A DNA stretch of 64,000 nt from Algicola sagamiensis DSM 14643 (lineage in GTDB: Bacteria; Pseudomonadota; Gammaproteobacteria; Enterobacterales; Alteromonadaceae): NCBI RefSeq assembly GCF_000374485.1, contig NZ_KB894502.1, positions 91,305 to 155,304 on the forward strand, in the 5' to 3' direction. Both the position numbers and the translations under genes were made by a program. Positions 46,574-55,446 of the stretch are shown one piece after another. Each line of letters starts with the position of its first letter. Position 1 is the stretch's first letter. Under the pieces are notes generated by a model. It was not told where the DNA came from and did no database searches. It was given only the letters and a program-made list of their open reading frames with translations.

Positions 46574-47458
46574 CTAGTAAGCACAAAGTGGGATACCATA
46601 ATCTTCTCCTTCGACCTTTTGTAAGGTGACTTCATTGTCTGATTTTGTCATTGAAAATACACCTTCTTTGAGCATGTAATTCCCTTCAGGCAAGAAGTTT
46701 TCTTTGCCTGCGAGTTTTTCAGCATCAGCCTTTGTCGCTGGAACCCACTGATTTTCTCCCATATAGTTGATAGCGGATGTGTCCTGACAAAATGAAGGCA
46801 ATTCTTCGGAGGTGACCCAAGCAAATGGGAATCGTCCTTGTCTTTTCCACTTGTATTGATACATCGCTGAGCGGTCATTGGAGTAGAAAAACCAAAAATC
46901 GGTTGATAAAACACGCGTTTTATCGCTCTGGGGTTGTGTCTCCGTCCCATCAGTGATTTCTACTTTAAGGATGTTGTCGCCGTACATATCCTGAATGAAA
47001 CATTGATCACCGACTTGAGGCGAGTACACGTTTCTTTTTATAAATGAAGAGCTTTTTCTCCAGCGTCTTTTTCTTTCGAATTGAAAAGTGATCGCGCGGG
47101 TTTCACTATCACTTAAAATCACACGACTTTGTCCTAGCACGACTTTACCATTGTTGTCTCGTTCGCCTTTACAGGATAGTGAGAAAGAAGTGTTATCATC
47201 ATCAATGACTTCGTTAAAGTAACAAAAGAATGGCTCATTGGAGTGACCACAGATTTCTTCGTAATCAAGTTGATCTAAGTGACTTGCAAGACGCTCTCGT
47301 ACTTCTGGCTTTTCAAGATCAAAGTCAAATGTATATGACTTTGATCCGGATGCAAGGTGATCCACACCGATTGTACTGTCTTCGTTTGCTTGTGTTTGGA
47401 AGGTTGCAAGGGCAGCAATCGTTGCCAGTGCGACATGTTTAAGTTGTGCTTTTTTCAT
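46574..47458 (-). CDS. Secreted protein of unknown function
   Basis: A 294-residue exported protein: signal peptide ALATIAALATFQTQA-N. The mature protein has five or more cysteines (EICGHSN, FFCYFNE, LSCKGER, DQCFIQD, SFCQDTS, PLCAY) that could pair, and beta-rich segments (SFSLSCKGE, AITFQFERKRRW, FWFFYSND). No family is recognised. It is monocistronic: 115 bp separate it from the nearest same-strand neighbour region, and the convergent hairpin lies after it. Confidence 0.7.
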   Translation of the reverse strand: MKKAQLKHVALATIAALATFQTQANEDSTIGVDHLASGSKSYTFDFDLEKPEVRERLASHLDQLDYEEICGHSNEPFFCYFNEVIDDDNTSFSLSCKGERDNNGKVVLGQSRVILSDSETRAITFQFERKRRWRKSSSFIKRNVYSPQVGDQCFIQDMYGDNILKVEITDGTETQPQSDKTRVLSTDFWFFYSNDRSAMYQYKWKRQGRFPFAWVTSEELPSFCQDTSAINYMGENQWVPATKADAEKLAGKENFLPEGNYMLKEGVFSMTKSDNEVTLQKVEGEDYGIPLCAY

Positions 47459-47628
47459 GGCTTATCTCTCTTGTTACTATGAAATTGATAAAGTTGTTTT
47501 GAAAATGTTAATTTCATGAAGCAAGATAATCTGAAAAATATGAACGTTAGCTGAATGAAATGTATAGTAAATCAATAATTTACGTTTGTTTTCATTTTGA
47601 TGAGATAAGTTGACGGATTATTTACTTT

Positions 47629-48267
47629 TTAAGACCCTAAGTATTGAAAGAGATAGTAACTTGCCATTTCTTGATACTGTAAACCTTTTCCAAATGACAG
47701 CAAATAGTCCATGCTAATTGGAAGTGGTTTCTTTGGTGTAAAGTATTTGTTTAAATTCAATTCATTCCACTCATACTCATTCATGGATTCATTGATTGTC
47801 GCAACGAGTTGATAATCAGGATCAAGGTTGGCTAAACCCGCATCACCATGACTATCATTGACAAGCAAATACCCACCTTGTCGTATGTATGACTTACATG
47901 GGCCAGATATATAGCCAGCATAAAATGATAAAATGAGGTCAAACTGACCAACCAATGAATCAATTATTGTTTTATAGTCCTGGCCGAAAAATTGAAACGA
48001 GGACTTTTGAGGGTATCGTTTATTTCTATCAATCAGTGATTTATAGTCGGCAGATTCAAAATATCGTTTGGCATTTTGGTTGGCGTCAATCAATACCACA
48101 TTTGGAAAAACAAAAGCAGGGGAGAGATGGACAAAGCTCCCTGGATAAATCACAGAATTAGCATTGATTTTTTCCTGAAAAACTTGAAAAAGTGAGACTT
48201 TCTCAAGTTGTCTACTTGCGTAAAATTTATGGTATAGGTTGAGTGTTTCTTGTTCTTTTTTTGACAT
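47629..48267 (-). CDS. Rossmann-like protein, probable SAM-dependent methyltransferase relative
   Basis: A 212-residue soluble protein. Segments SVIYPGSFVHLSPAFVFPNVVLIDAN, FDLILSFYAGYISG and YIRQGGYLLVNDSHGDA resemble the glycine-poor first loop, motif IV and motif V of class I SAM-dependent methyltransferases, but the usual GxGxG is missing, so activity is uncertain. The first motif reads YPGSFVHLSP. No signal peptide. ATG 48267 is preferred to a GTG 3 bp upstream. It lies 170 bp after the secreted unknown on the same strand. Confidence 0.6.
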   Translation of the reverse strand: MSKKEQETLNLYHKFYASRQLEKVSLFQVFQEKINANSVIYPGSFVHLSPAFVFPNVVLIDANQNAKRYFESADYKSLIDRNKRYPQKSSFQFFGQDYKTIIDSLVGQFDLILSFYAGYISGPCKSYIRQGGYLLVNDSHGDAGLANLDPDYQLVATINESMNEYEWNELNLNKYFTPKKPLPISMDYLLSFGKGLQYQEMASYYLFQYLGS

Positions 48268-48353
48268 CACAGTCTTCGCTCCGAGAGGCCAGCTACGTAG
48301 GAAATGAGGGGCTGGCCGTTGAATTGTTCGGATAGATGAATACGGAATTCTAT

Positions 48354-48947
48354 TTATGGTGTAATAATCTGAAAATCAGTGACCCAAATGATTTCACAAG
48401 CGCCGTCACCGGTATCATTTCGAGTTAATGAGCTACGCCAATACCACCCATCATCAGCACTTACTTTGACTAAGCTGCCTCTCAGTTGAATAATCTGACC
48501 TTTTTTGGTCGATTGAATACGGTCTTTGACCGAACTGTCGGCAGGTATCATATGCATATTTGCGCTGGATGACTCGACTTCGCGCCGAGGGATTGGAAAG
48601 GCATCTGTTTTCCAACGATACCATCTTCCCGATTGTGTGATATCAAAATGCTCAAGGACACTTTCATCGGACATCCTTCCCCAACCAAGAGCCAAATCAA
48701 CGGGAGATAAATCAGACTCTCGTCCTGTGAAATAATTCTTTTTTCCTAATATCTTGGCTTTGATTTCAAATGACGCCAACTCAGTTATCGTGTATTCACC
48801 TTTTTGGAATTGTTTTGGGAAGTCAAGGTTATTTTGTACTGGCATATCCGCGGCGAAGACGCCTGGTCCTATTGAGACTTCTCCTGTTTTGTTGAGAATG
48901 AGCCAACCAGCAGAAATGAATACAATGATGAGGAGAAACTTATTCAT
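48354..48947 (-). CDS. Conserved membrane-anchored protein of unknown function
   Basis: A 197-residue protein with an N-terminal anchor (FLLIIVFISAGWLILN) and a periplasmic part with YTITELASFEIKAKILGKK, SPVDLALGWGRMSDES, SGRWYRWKT, PIPRREVESSSANMHMIPAD and LVKVSADDGWYWRSSLTR. I believe this combination is a conserved proteobacterial family of unknown function. ATG 48947 gives a normal anchor; an upstream ATG at 48971 is weaker. Same strand as the preceding and following genes, spacing 86 bp. Confidence 0.75.
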   Translation of the reverse strand: MNKFLLIIVFISAGWLILNKTGEVSIGPGVFAADMPVQNNLDFPKQFQKGEYTITELASFEIKAKILGKKNYFTGRESDLSPVDLALGWGRMSDESVLEHFDITQSGRWYRWKTDAFPIPRREVESSSANMHMIPADSSVKDRIQSTKKGQIIQLRGSLVKVSADDGWYWRSSLTRNDTGDGACEIIWVTDFQIITP

Positions 48948-49098
48948 ATTAACTTCATATACGATATACATCTTTTTTCATTTTAGCGCTACAAGGTACC
49001 ACCAGTAAATATACTTATTTTTTGTGCGGTGTGAACCATGGTAATGTGAGCGTCGCGTTTTCAAAGATAATCTGGGTTTATCACAATAAACTCGATGC

Positions 49099-49812
49099 TT
49101 ACGCGGGCTCATGATCTGCAGTTGCGATGTCTAACACTGCTTTTGCGAGTAAACTTGTTGTATCAATCACCGGGATGCGAAGGTTTTGCCAAATATCGCT
49201 CAAGTCAGTGCAGCCCAGTAAAACCACGTCAACATGCTTACTTAAGATGTTTGAAAGTGCTTTATCATAAAATGCGATACTGTCATTTGATTTTTGTTCA
49301 TCCATGAAATGTGCGACCCGATCATAGATATACTCATCCAACTGGCATTGGATCTCTGTGTCAGGTTCAATCAAATGAATGTTATATTGTGAGAACTTCC
49401 GATGGTAGACACCAGCGGCAACAGTTTGTGAAGTCGCAAGCAATCCGACTGATTTGAAATGATGAGACTGTATGTCATTTAAAACAAGTGCTGACAAATC
49501 GAGTACTTGTACGGAAACGGCTCTTTGAATGGCATCGATAAAGGTGTGCAATGTATTGCATGGTAACACAATCAAATTGGCTCCAGCCCTTTCAAGCTCT
49601 TTTGCTGCTTGTTCGAGTAAAGGCAAAAAGCGCCCGAGATCATGCTTTTGAATCAGTGCGGTCTCCTCCCATTCATAGGGAACAGGTACACTATGAATGA
49701 GCGTCTTCATCCGGTGAGGCTGTGATGATTGTTGGTGTAATTTCTGTAACGTTAAGTAGAAACGAGCGGTTGATTCTGGCCCAAACCCACCAATGATCCC
49801 TAATGTCGTCAT
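49099..49812 (-). CDS. Aspartate/glutamate racemase family protein
   Basis: A 237-residue PLP-independent amino-acid racemase of the Asp/Glu/hydantoin racemase superfamily. The two catalytic cysteines are visible in VLPCNTLH and VLLGCTDLS, the first about 80 and the second about 200 residues from the start, with the N-terminal GIIGGFGPESTARFY. This branch (YgeA-like) accepts various amino acids, so the exact substrate is open. ATG 49812 begins TTLGIIGGF. It is divergent from the methyltransferase at 50047 across 234 bp. Confidence 0.9.
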   Translation of the reverse strand: MTTLGIIGGFGPESTARFYLTLQKLHQQSSQPHRMKTLIHSVPVPYEWEETALIQKHDLGRFLPLLEQAAKELERAGANLIVLPCNTLHTFIDAIQRAVSVQVLDLSALVLNDIQSHHFKSVGLLATSQTVAAGVYHRKFSQYNIHLIEPDTEIQCQLDEYIYDRVAHFMDEQKSNDSIAFYDKALSNILSKHVDVVLLGCTDLSDIWQNLRIPVIDTTSLLAKAVLDIATADHEPA

Positions 49813-50046
49813 ATGAAGCACCTATTCATAAGATGATGATATCAACCCTATTTACGTTGATCTCAATTTAGGTCCAAACTGAGGTTACTTCTTCCTTCAA
49901 CGAATTGTCAAATAAAAGATAAACAGGGCGGTATCAGGTGCCGCTTTAGGGCGTGTTGAAGGGAGTGATTTCACACCTTTGCTCGGTTGTTTGGAGTTGT
50001 TGAAATGGGTACATTGGCCAACTTTGTCTGTGTAAAGAGGTACTCA

Positions 50047-51021
50047 ATGTTATCAACTGAAATTTTAGAAGAATTTTCCAACATCACGAATAACGAAGCG
50101 TATTTAAAAGCATTCTGCAAACGTGTACTTATGCCTAATCAACAGGGGGGAACATCTGATCCATACTTGGGAAATAACCAGCGAAAAGAGTTTATTCCTT
50201 CCCTTCGACAGTTCGTTCAACAATTACCTCAACAGCCACATATTTTTGATATTGGCGGTGGTAATGGCGAAATCGTAGAGCTTGCTATTCATCAATATGC
50301 TCCCAAAGGCACGCAGCTCTCTGTTGAAGAACCGCATCAAGATATGTTGAATGATTATATCCAACGGCTGGAGAAATATGGGATGGGAAAAGGAGAGTTT
50401 TTTTCATGCCCAATTCAAGACTTGTATCATCGCAACTTGGAAACGCCATGTGACCTTATTCTCGGGATCCACATGATCTACCATTTAACTGATTGGCGAG
50501 ATGCGAACGCGGATCCAACAGCTGATTTGAAGCAGTTCTTTCGGTTTTTATACGAACAATTAAAGCCTGGCGGTAAGTTATTTATTGTTTATGCTGATCA
50601 AGAAAAAGGGTTTGCAGGTCAAGTCGGTGTAGATTATTTCAGGCAGCACCATTCAACTCAGATGGCAAATCAATTGCGAGCTTTGTATCGCGCTAGAAAT
50701 CAACTCATGCTAGAAGGTGAGCTTTTAGCAGACCTCAATCATCACTACTCGTTCAACCAAGCAACGTTGCAACAAAAGGTACTCCCATCAAGGTTTTATG
50801 GCCAGACGATCGATGATCTTGCTGCAATGGCACTCGTTGGAGAGATGATCCCATCAAATGACAACCCATTTGATATAGAGAAAGTATATTGTGCCAAAGC
50901 CTTTTTAGAACGTCATGGAAAACAATTTTCACTGATGCAAGAGCATGAAGAAGGACCAAGAGAAGGGATGTGGGGTGTCAACCAGCCTCAAGTTGTATGT
51001 ATTTTGACTAAGCAAAAGTAG
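50047..51021 (+). CDS. Class I SAM-dependent methyltransferase
   Basis: A 324-residue methyltransferase. Motif I is HIFDIGGGNGEIVELAI, the acidic second strand ends QLSVEEPHQDML, motif IV is CDLILGIHMIYHL, and KPGGKLFIVYAD is motif VI. The layout, with an N-terminal helical cap and a long C-terminal insert, recalls small-molecule N- or O-methyltransferases such as the histamine N-methyltransferase type, but substrate cannot be inferred. ATG 50047 has AAAGAGGT 6 nt upstream; longer forms (from 49987) lack support. The SpvC-like effector gene lies 198 bp downstream on the same strand; no link is evident. Confidence 0.88.
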   Translation: MLSTEILEEFSNITNNEAYLKAFCKRVLMPNQQGGTSDPYLGNNQRKEFIPSLRQFVQQLPQQPHIFDIGGGNGEIVELAIHQYAPKGTQLSVEEPHQDMLNDYIQRLEKYGMGKGEFFSCPIQDLYHRNLETPCDLILGIHMIYHLTDWRDANADPTADLKQFFRFLYEQLKPGGKLFIVYADQEKGFAGQVGVDYFRQHHSTQMANQLRALYRARNQLMLEGELLADLNHHYSFNQATLQQKVLPSRFYGQTIDDLAAMALVGEMIPSNDNPFDIEKVYCAKAFLERHGKQFSLMQEHEEGPREGMWGVNQPQVVCILTKQK

Positions 51022-51219
51022 AGCAGTATGCGCGATGACAAAATCTAGCGTGATTATTTCTCGATGTTCTCAACAGGCGCCTCTGATCAAAGAGGCTCGT
51101 TGTGTAAGAGGAAAATTGATTTAGAACTGCACAAAAAAATTCCCAAGCTTTCAGGGCTGTTTATTTAACACTTTATTTATCTAAAACTTTAAAACTATTC
51201 TTTGTTATTCGTTACGAAT

Positions 51220-51921
51220 ATGCCTAGATTAAAATTGAATTTACCCCCGTTAGTGCTCCCACAAAACTCAGTGCAGCAAGTCCCGAAACAGCCAAAAGAA
51301 GTCAAAAAAGAAGATGTGCCGCAACTGATACAAGAAACTAAAAATCAACCTAAATCACATTTTCAGTTGGCAGATGTTCGAGAAGGTTATCAAGACTTCT
51401 CAAAAGATAGCTATAAAAACCACATCTCGGGATACCGACTTTCAAATATCCCCTTTGGTGATGTGTTTATACATGCAAACCGAGAGAATGACTCGCGTGA
51501 GTTCTTAGGGGATAAAATTCATATCAGCCTTGCGCAATCAGAGTTAGCCGAAGGTGTGGATAAAATTCTACCATTGCTGTTATCGGAAGATAGCCCCATT
51601 GATAAATGGAAAGTCACTGATTTAAGCCGATGTCCTTCTGATTCTCGAGTCGCGGTTGGTGCGCAAATGACACTGTATGTAAAAGCGGATAAAGAAGCAG
51701 GGTATGAGCCAACATTGCTGAAAAAAGTGAAAGATTTTCTCGAAGAGATTGAAATGGTATTAAACCAAAATGGAATTTCGCCAGGCGAGAAGCCGGAATC
51801 TGATGTTTCTGCGGCTAATTGGCACTTTATCTCTTATCGAAACGAACACCGTAGTGATCGGGACGGCACTTCTTCTCATCTACTATATGAAGAACCCTTT
51901 TACCAAATCATGTCATCCTGA
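51220..51921 (+). CDS. spvC: SpvC/OspF family phosphothreonine lyase (type III secretion effector)
   Basis: A 233-residue homologue of Salmonella SpvC (241 residues), Shigella OspF and Pseudomonas HopAI1, which irreversibly remove phosphate from the pThr-X-pTyr of MAP kinases by beta-elimination. The N-terminal MPRLKLNLPPLVL is a D-motif-like MAP-kinase docking site, as in SpvC. Active-site residues fall in register with SpvC: K99 and H101 (SpvC K104, H106), K131 (K136), R143 (R148), Y153 (Y158), R207 (R213) and R214 (R220). GDKIHIS, IDKWKVTD and SYRNEHRSDRDG are the core motifs. No signal peptide, as expected. The Shine-Dalgarno is weak and upstream DNA AT-rich; no chaperone gene is adjacent. 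Confidence 0.93.
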   Translation: MPRLKLNLPPLVLPQNSVQQVPKQPKEVKKEDVPQLIQETKNQPKSHFQLADVREGYQDFSKDSYKNHISGYRLSNIPFGDVFIHANRENDSREFLGDKIHISLAQSELAEGVDKILPLLLSEDSPIDKWKVTDLSRCPSDSRVAVGAQMTLYVKADKEAGYEPTLLKKVKDFLEEIEMVLNQNGISPGEKPESDVSAANWHFISYRNEHRSDRDGTSSHLLYEEPFYQIMSS

Positions 51922-51992
51922 GGGGTGACGTCTAACGCACATTCAAATGAAAAAGTGAAGCAGTTGAAAGCGCTGTTTGATAACTAAAAGAG

Positions 51993-52031
51993 GGCAGCCA
52001 TCATACAGTGATTACACTAATGATGGCAGCC
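51993..52031. terminator. Hairpin between spvC-like gene and the convergent Rap1a-like gene
   Basis: GGCAGCCATCAT (51993-52004) and ATGATGGCAGCC (52020-52031) form an 11-of-12 inverted repeat with a 15-nt loop. The plus-strand side reaches CTATTTTC. Probably a bidirectional terminator. Confidence 0.5.
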
Positions 52032-52071
52032 TCGATGAGTCTATTTTCTCCTATGGTTGAGGATGAATTCA

Positions 52072-52464
52072 CTATCTTTTTAGACACGGAAAGCGATGCT
52101 TCAGTGCGTTGTATACATTCAGGCCATTTGGTTCTAAAGATTGTGCATCAAGTGCTTCAATTACTGATTGAATAACAAACTCTTTCGATTGTGTGCTGGG
52201 TAAGCAAAAATCCGCGTAATAGGTATAAGGCACATCTGTTTTTGTACTCAGCCTTGTATCATAGACACGTTGCATAAACTTAGAATTTGGCTGAGTTTTT
52301 TCACTGGCTTTCATAATTGCCTCATCAGTTAACAGTGCACCTTCGATAAATCCATACACAAAGTTTTTCACAGACACACTTTGGGCAACAGTACTTTGCT
52401 GTGCTTGTGAGGCCAAACTGAATGACAGCAAGGTCACAGTAAAAGTGACTTGTAGAAATCTCAT
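52072..52464 (-). CDS. Rap1a/Tai-like exported protein coupled to nhaA
   Basis: A 130-residue exported protein: signal peptide FTVTLLSFSLASQA. The mature part ends YADFCLPSTQSKEFVIQSVIEAL...NALKHRFPC (ellipsis mine), and this CLPxxxxxxxxxxxxIEAL...FPC pattern resembles the Rap1a/Tai family, which includes type VI amidase immunity proteins as well as general periplasmic proteins. Its ATG overlaps the nhaA stop as ATGA, with AGGAG upstream, so it is translated with the antiporter. No toxin partner is evident here, so an immunity role is only one possibility. Upstream frame extension (to 52680) lies inside nhaA and is rejected. Confidence 0.75.
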   Translation of the reverse strand: MRFLQVTFTVTLLSFSLASQAQQSTVAQSVSVKNFVYGFIEGALLTDEAIMKASEKTQPNSKFMQRVYDTRLSTKTDVPYTYYADFCLPSTQSKEFVIQSVIEALDAQSLEPNGLNVYNALKHRFPCLKR

Positions 52465-53657
52465 GAGGTTTCTCCTATTTTGGATGGTAAAATCGCTTTT
52501 GATGGTTGATAAAGTAAATAAGCTCCGAGGAATGCAGATCCTAGAGAACCAATGAGGACTCCAAGTTTTACATTTGATTGATAGGCTAGGCCTTGTGCTT
52601 CGAATGCAAGCGTTCCGATAAATAAGCTCATAGTGAAGCCAATACCGCATAATAGACACACGCCATAGAACTGTCGCCATGTAGCTCCATCAGGCAGTGT
52701 CGCAAGATTTAGTTTGATGGCAGCCCAGCAGAAGCCAAAAATACCAATTTGCTTACCCACAAATAGTCCGAGTGCAATACCGACAGTGACTGGATTTAAA
52801 AGTGTCTCCCATGTAAGTCCACTGAATGAGACGCCTGCATTGGCAAAAGCAAATAAAGGTAAGATGAAAAAAGCAACCCATGGCTGAAGCTTATGTTCTA
52901 GCCGAGGTAACATCGGCTTGTTGTCTTCATCTAAAACTTTGAGAGGAATAAACCAAGCGATAACAAACCCTGCAAGGGTTGCGTGTACACCGGATTTGAG
53001 TACAGACGCCCAGACAATCAACCCAATGAGTAGATAGATACCAAGACTGTTCACATTTTTTCTATTTAAGAAAAACAGAGCGGCAATTCCTGTTGCCGCT
53101 ATCGCCAACGACAACGCTGACAGGTCTTGGGAATAGAAAAGCGCAATAATCATGATCGCTCCAATATCATCGAAAATTGCAACACTCAGTAGGAATAGTT
53201 TCAAAGAAATCGGAACGTGACGACTAAATAAGCTAAATACACCTAAAGCGAAAGCAATATCGGTTGCTGATGGAATCGCCCATCCATTTCTTGCGATTGG
53301 GTCTTGGTAATTAAAGGCAACATAAATCAGTGCGGGTACTAAGATCCCTGCGACGGCTGCAATGGCTGGAAGAATAATTTGTTCTTTTGAAGAGAGATGA
53401 CCATCGAGGATTTCTCTCTTAATTTCTAGACCCACCAGCAAAAAGAAGATAGCCATCAGTCCATCGTTGACCCATAGCAGGAGTGGTTTATTTATTTCAA
53501 ATGCGCCCATCGCCACTACTACAGGAATATTTAAGAACTGGCTGTACCATTCATTGATAGGAGAGTTGGCAAAAACTAATGCAAGCAATGCGGCAAAGGC
53601 GAGCAAAGCGCCACCTGTTGCGTCGTGTTGGATCATTTGGCGAAAACGATGGGTCAT
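52461..53657 (-). CDS. nhaA: Na+/H+ antiporter NhaA (copy 2)
   Basis: A 398-residue NhaA with the LLWVNDGLMAIFFLLVGLE stretch (as LLWVNDGLMAIFFL), SATDIAFALG, the paired aspartates in AIFDDIGAIMIIALFY, FANAGVSF and GKQIGIF. Roughly similar to copy 1 at 25651. The divergent nhaR-like gene starts 132 bp away, the classical nhaA/nhaR arrangement in divergent form, so this copy is the one likely to be Na+-induced. Its 3' end overlaps the Rap1a-like gene by 4 bp. Confidence 0.96.
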   Translation of the reverse strand: MTHRFRQMIQHDATGGALLAFAALLALVFANSPINEWYSQFLNIPVVVAMGAFEINKPLLLWVNDGLMAIFFLLVGLEIKREILDGHLSSKEQIILPAIAAVAGILVPALIYVAFNYQDPIARNGWAIPSATDIAFALGVFSLFSRHVPISLKLFLLSVAIFDDIGAIMIIALFYSQDLSALSLAIAATGIAALFFLNRKNVNSLGIYLLIGLIVWASVLKSGVHATLAGFVIAWFIPLKVLDEDNKPMLPRLEHKLQPWVAFFILPLFAFANAGVSFSGLTWETLLNPVTVGIALGLFVGKQIGIFGFCWAAIKLNLATLPDGATWRQFYGVCLLCGIGFTMSLFIGTLAFEAQGLAYQSNVKLGVLIGSLGSAFLGAYLLYQPSKAILPSKIGETS

Positions 53658-53789
53658 GACAGATACTCTTTCACAAGCTCATTAAACAAAATATAGTGAG
53701 GCGTTTTTATCAGGTAAAATCGAATGTTTTTGCGCTAAGATCAGATAAAATATGATCATGGTTTTTTAAACTCGACAAAATGCTTGATT
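53658..53789. promoter_or_regulatory. Divergent nhaA/nhaR control region
   Basis: 132-bp AT-rich spacer between divergently transcribed nhaA and nhaR. LysR-type regulators bind T-N11-A boxes; the segment AAAATCGAATGTTTTTGCGC and TAAGATCAGATAAAATATGA (two parts of it) are candidates but I cannot choose one. Confidence 0.35.
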
Positions 53790-54686
53790 ATGAAACGGAT
53801 TAATTACAATCATCTTTACTATTTTTATGTCGTTGCTCAAGAAGGGAACATTAAACGTGCTTCATTACGGTTAAATGTGACTTCTCAGACAGTTAGCAGC
53901 CAAATTGCAACGATGGAAGATTACTTAGGGAGGCCGTTATTTGATCGCTTACATAAGCAATTTCAATTGAATGAAGTTGGTACAGTCGTTTATCAATATG
54001 CGCAAGATATTTTTAGTTTAGGTGAAGAGTTACGCCTAGTCCTTCATCATGAAGCGCTTCAAAAAGTTGAAAAGTTAACGATTGGTTTTGTTGATGTCAT
54101 CCCGAAAGTGATGGCATTTGATATCTTAAAGCCTTGCTTTCAAACGTATCAAGCCATGCGGATTGTCAGTCGAGAGGGTGACTTGCCAACGCTCATTGCT
54201 GAAATGGCACTCAATCGCATTGACTTGATTATTTCTGATCAACCTGTTGGCACCGAGTTTAGTGTGAAGGTATTTAGCAAATTTCTAGGAGAGTCAGGTT
54301 TTTCATTCTTTGCAGAGCCGCGGTGGGCAGAAGCGCTAAAAGTTAACTTTCCTTACTCTTTAAATCATCAACCTTTTTTGATCCCTGGAGATAAATCCGT
54401 ACAGAAGAACTTATTGCTTGCTTGGTTTGAAAGCCTTGAAATTGCACCAAATATTATCGGTGAATTTGAAGACTCTGCGCTGATGAAGCTTTTTGGTAAA
54501 GAGGGAATCGGCATTTTTTGCTCCCCAACAAGCATCGAAGATTATGTCAAAGAACAATTCTCAGTTGAGGTCATTGGCAAAACCACGGAAGTAACAGAGC
54601 GATTTTATGCCATTTCACCTGAAAGAAAAATTAAGCATCCAGCACTTGACTTACTGCTCCAGCAAGCAAAAAACATGATGGATTGA
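53790..54686 (+). CDS. nhaR: LysR family transcriptional activator NhaR
   Basis: A 298-residue LysR-type regulator. The start INYNHLYYFYVVAQEGNIKRAS closely matches E. coli NhaR (INYNHLYYFW), followed by the helix-turn-helix LNVTSQTVSSQIATMEDYLG and FDRLHKQFQLNEVGTVVYQYA. The C-terminal effector domain has GFVDVIPKVMAFDIL and DLIISDQPV, typical of NhaR. It should activate the divergent nhaA in response to Na+. The ATG at 53790 is preferred to a TTG 6 bp before it. Confidence 0.94.
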   Translation: MKRINYNHLYYFYVVAQEGNIKRASLRLNVTSQTVSSQIATMEDYLGRPLFDRLHKQFQLNEVGTVVYQYAQDIFSLGEELRLVLHHEALQKVEKLTIGFVDVIPKVMAFDILKPCFQTYQAMRIVSREGDLPTLIAEMALNRIDLIISDQPVGTEFSVKVFSKFLGESGFSFFAEPRWAEALKVNFPYSLNHQPFLIPGDKSVQKNLLLAWFESLEIAPNIIGEFEDSALMKLFGKEGIGIFCSPTSIEDYVKEQFSVEVIGKTTEVTERFYAISPERKIKHPALDLLLQQAKNMMD

Positions 54687-54874
54687 GGCATGTTCTCTTC
54701 CCACGTGGTTTCAATATTTCTGATTCATGTGGCTCGTTTTGCCAGCATGGTGATGGTGGCTTGGCCAACCTTACAAAAATGTATATTTCAGGAAAATTTC
54801 AGGCAACTTTCTTTTTGTAATATAGCCCCATCGAAAATGCATTGAGCATATAGTCATTCAAAGAGGTATTGATT

Positions 54875-55414
54875 ATGAAAAGTAAAACACATTTTAAAAA
54901 ATATATCCCGGCATTGGTTGCATTCACACTTGGAGCCGCTTGTCTGGTTGGTGCTGTATATGCTGACCCAAGGCATACAAATGCGAAAGATTGGATTACA
55001 GCGACAGATGCCATTCAGACAGCGAAAAAATCAGTCAATGCAGAGCCTATTGAGGTTGATTTAGAATACGAAATGAATGAGCCACGCTATGAAGTGACGA
55101 TGATTCAGGAAGACAGTAAGGTGTTTGAAGTGGTTGTTCATGCCAGAACTGGTGATGTCATTTTGACCCAGAATATCCCTTATGACAGAGATGATGAACG
55201 AGAGGAGCGATTCGAAAATACGCAGTGGTACACCGCTGTTCACCAGGGCAAGTACTTGACTCTTGAACAAGCCATCAGCAAGGTTGACATGCCAATCGGC
55301 ACACGGATCATCAGTGTTGATATTGACCAAGAGCTTGGTCAGCCAGTGTATGAAATTGAAATGCGGACTCCAATGGGCGTCAAGCAAGAAGTGACGTTAA
55401 GCGCAGCAGAATAA
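54875..55414 (+). CDS. PepSY domain protein
   Basis: A 179-residue exported protein with a signal or anchor segment (ALVAFTLGAACLVGAVYA-D) and two PepSY-type repeats: VNAEPIEVDLEYEMNEPRYEVTMIQEDSK... and ISKVDMPIGTRIISVDIDQELGQPVYEIEMRTPMG (both trimmed in register: EVDLEYEMNEPRYEV and SVDIDQELGQPVYEIEM). RBS AAGAGGT lies 7 nt before ATG 54875. First gene of an operon with a small membrane protein and a two-component system. PepSY proteins often regulate proteases or sensor kinases; here the likely partner is the kinase at 56434. Confidence 0.9.
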   Translation: MKSKTHFKKYIPALVAFTLGAACLVGAVYADPRHTNAKDWITATDAIQTAKKSVNAEPIEVDLEYEMNEPRYEVTMIQEDSKVFEVVVHARTGDVILTQNIPYDRDDEREERFENTQWYTAVHQGKYLTLEQAISKVDMPIGTRIISVDIDQELGQPVYEIEMRTPMGVKQEVTLSAAE

Positions 55415-55446
55415 CCTTGAATGGTATTGATTTATAGGAGTAATGT

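Noticed and set aside
52465..52680. N-terminal 72-residue extension of the Rap1a-like protein
   Set aside because: It overlaps the 3' end of nhaA in another frame, whereas the ATGA overlap start has AGGAG and a proper signal peptide directly after it.
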